A DNA stretch of 64,000 nucleotides from Saprospiraceae bacterium (GTDB lineage Bacteria > Bacteroidota > Bacteroidia > Chitinophagales > Saprospiraceae). The stretch spans positions 34,416-98,415 of the forward strand of contig JABDMH010000014.1 of the NCBI GenBank assembly GCA_013001595.1, given 5' to 3'. How positions within the stretch are numbered: the first letter of the stretch is position 1; the number at the start of each line of letters is the position of its first letter. The translations under genes and the position numbers were made by a program. The notes beneath the pieces were generated by a model that was not told where the DNA came from, made no database searches, and saw nothing but the letters and a program-made list of their open reading frames with translations. Of this stretch, positions 63,383 to 64,000 are shown piece after piece.

Positions 63383-64000
63383 TTAAAGGTCCTGATTTTC
63401 TAATCCTGCCAAATGTGCATTCAGGTCTTTAACATCCCAAGGCTGCACGCGCCCTTGGGATCTATGACGTATGTGTCCCACACGCCCAGGTTTAATTGCA
63501 CCGCCATTGTTGCCCCAGTCGTTTCGAATATAGGTCATGACAGCTGCAATCTCTTTGTCATTTAATACCGAATGCGCCGGCATCACCGGCAGAATTTCCG
63601 GAGCTTGGTAAGTATGACCATTTACCTCAATTGGTCCTTCGATGCCATGCAATAGGATCAATGCGAGTTGGCGATCGTCACCCAAAACCCATTCTGAACC
63701 TTTCAATGGCGGTGCAAATCTTCCTATCCCCCTACCATCATCACCATGACAACTAGCACACGAGGTTAGATAGTGCTTCCTACCAATGGAGAAAAGTGTT
63801 TGCTCTTCCGGTGTCAAAGAAGCCTGAGCTCGCTTCTGAGCACGATCAACCTTATGACCTGGCCACTCACAAAGCAATGCTATTTCTTCTACCTTTTGCT
63901 TTAACTCCTCTTCCAGTTTATCCGCGTTCTTCACCAATGTTGGCATCTTCGCCAATCGAATGGGTTGGTCATTTTGATGCAATTGTAGCAGTATGCCCGA
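63383..64000 (-). CDS. Cytochrome c domain of a larger protein (runs off right edge)
   Basis: The frame is open to the right edge on the minus strand; ~206 residues are visible. The haem site is CASCHGDDGRGIGRFAPPL and the distal block is EILPVMPAHSVLNDKEIAAVMTYIRN. The part nearest the edge (LVKNADKLEEELKQKVEEIALLCEWPG) may be the end of a HEAT or propeller region, as in the PVC-type protein at 23238-27083. It could be a second PVC-type dehydrogenase; most of the gene lies outside the window. Confidence 0.72.
   Translation of the reverse strand, partial: SGILLQLHQNDQPIRLAKMPTLVKNADKLEEELKQKVEEIALLCEWPGHKVDRAQKRAQASLTPEEQTLFSIGRKHYLTSCASCHGDDGRGIGRFAPPLKGSEWVLGDDRQLALILLHGIEGPIEVNGHTYQAPEILPVMPAHSVLNDKEIAAVMTYIRNDWGNNGGAIKPGRVGHIRHRSQGRVQPWDVKDLNAHLAGLENQDL

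Overview
The window looks like chromosome from a member of the Bacteroidota, probably a free-living polysaccharide degrader of the Saprospiria/Cytophagia kind. The direct evidence is a subtilisin-like protease ending in a type IX secretion sorting domain, many lipoproteins and Tat-exported oxidoreductases, weak or absent Shine-Dalgarno sites, and two good matches to the Bacteroidota -7 promoter box TAnnTTTG. The genus is inference. No rRNA, tRNA, CRISPR array, complete insertion sequence or SusC/SusD pair was seen.

Layout. 1-6 kb: end of a sulfatase, a small membrane protein, an SGNH esterase, a decayed lipoprotein gene, a propeller-like lipoprotein, rsgA, a four-helix membrane protein, then a block of degenerate ~94-bp repeats. 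6-10 kb (minus): a racemase-like enzyme, a BASS-family transporter split by an in-frame TAG, a cupin, a sialate-esterase-like lipoprotein and a small Cys/His secreted protein. 10.5-13.5 kb: adaptor, permease and ATPase of a DevBCA/MacAB-like exporter. 13.6-22.6 kb: a GH2 glycosidase, a sugar-phosphatase/glycosidase fusion next to a sucrose-phosphate-synthase-like glycosyltransferase, a Gfo/Idh/MocA oxidoreductase and a cysH-type reductase. 22.6-27 kb (minus): a cytochrome c lipoprotein and a very large DUF6807/PVC-propeller/HEAT/cytochrome c fusion. 27.7-30.6 kb: a GNAT gene overlapping modABC. 30.7-38.4 kb: DinB-like protein, DEAD-box helicase, amt-PII nitrogen pair, a two-subunit GMC dehydrogenase and a serine hydrolase. 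38.7-49 kb: a radical SAM protein, two sulfatases, a nitrilase plus SMP-30-like lactonase pair, an SDR dehydrogenase and a His-rich propeller protein. 49-64 kb: a second propeller protein, a GNAT-like protein, a double esterase, a GH28-like beta-helix protein, the secreted protease, another beta-helix protein, a sugar isomerase/oxidoreductase pair, an intradiol dioxygenase, a decayed grpB-family gene and the end of a second cytochrome c protein.

Together the genes suggest scavenging of sulfated and acetylated polysaccharides. Sulfatases, esterases, GH2, GH28-like and beta-helix proteins would act outside the inner membrane. Periplasmic Tat-exported oxidoreductases, a GMC dehydrogenase, a lactonase and an SDR would oxidise the released sugars, with c-type cytochromes as possible electron acceptors. 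cysH, amt/PII and modABC supply sulfur, nitrogen and molybdenum.

No wholly new system can be proved from sequence alone. The most distinctive items are the phosphatase-glycosidase fusion beside the sucrose-synthase-like gene, the DUF6807-PVC fusion, the interrupted transporter in the racemase operon, a 167-bp MITE-like element, and two families of intergenic repeats. Two further genes are clearly decaying.
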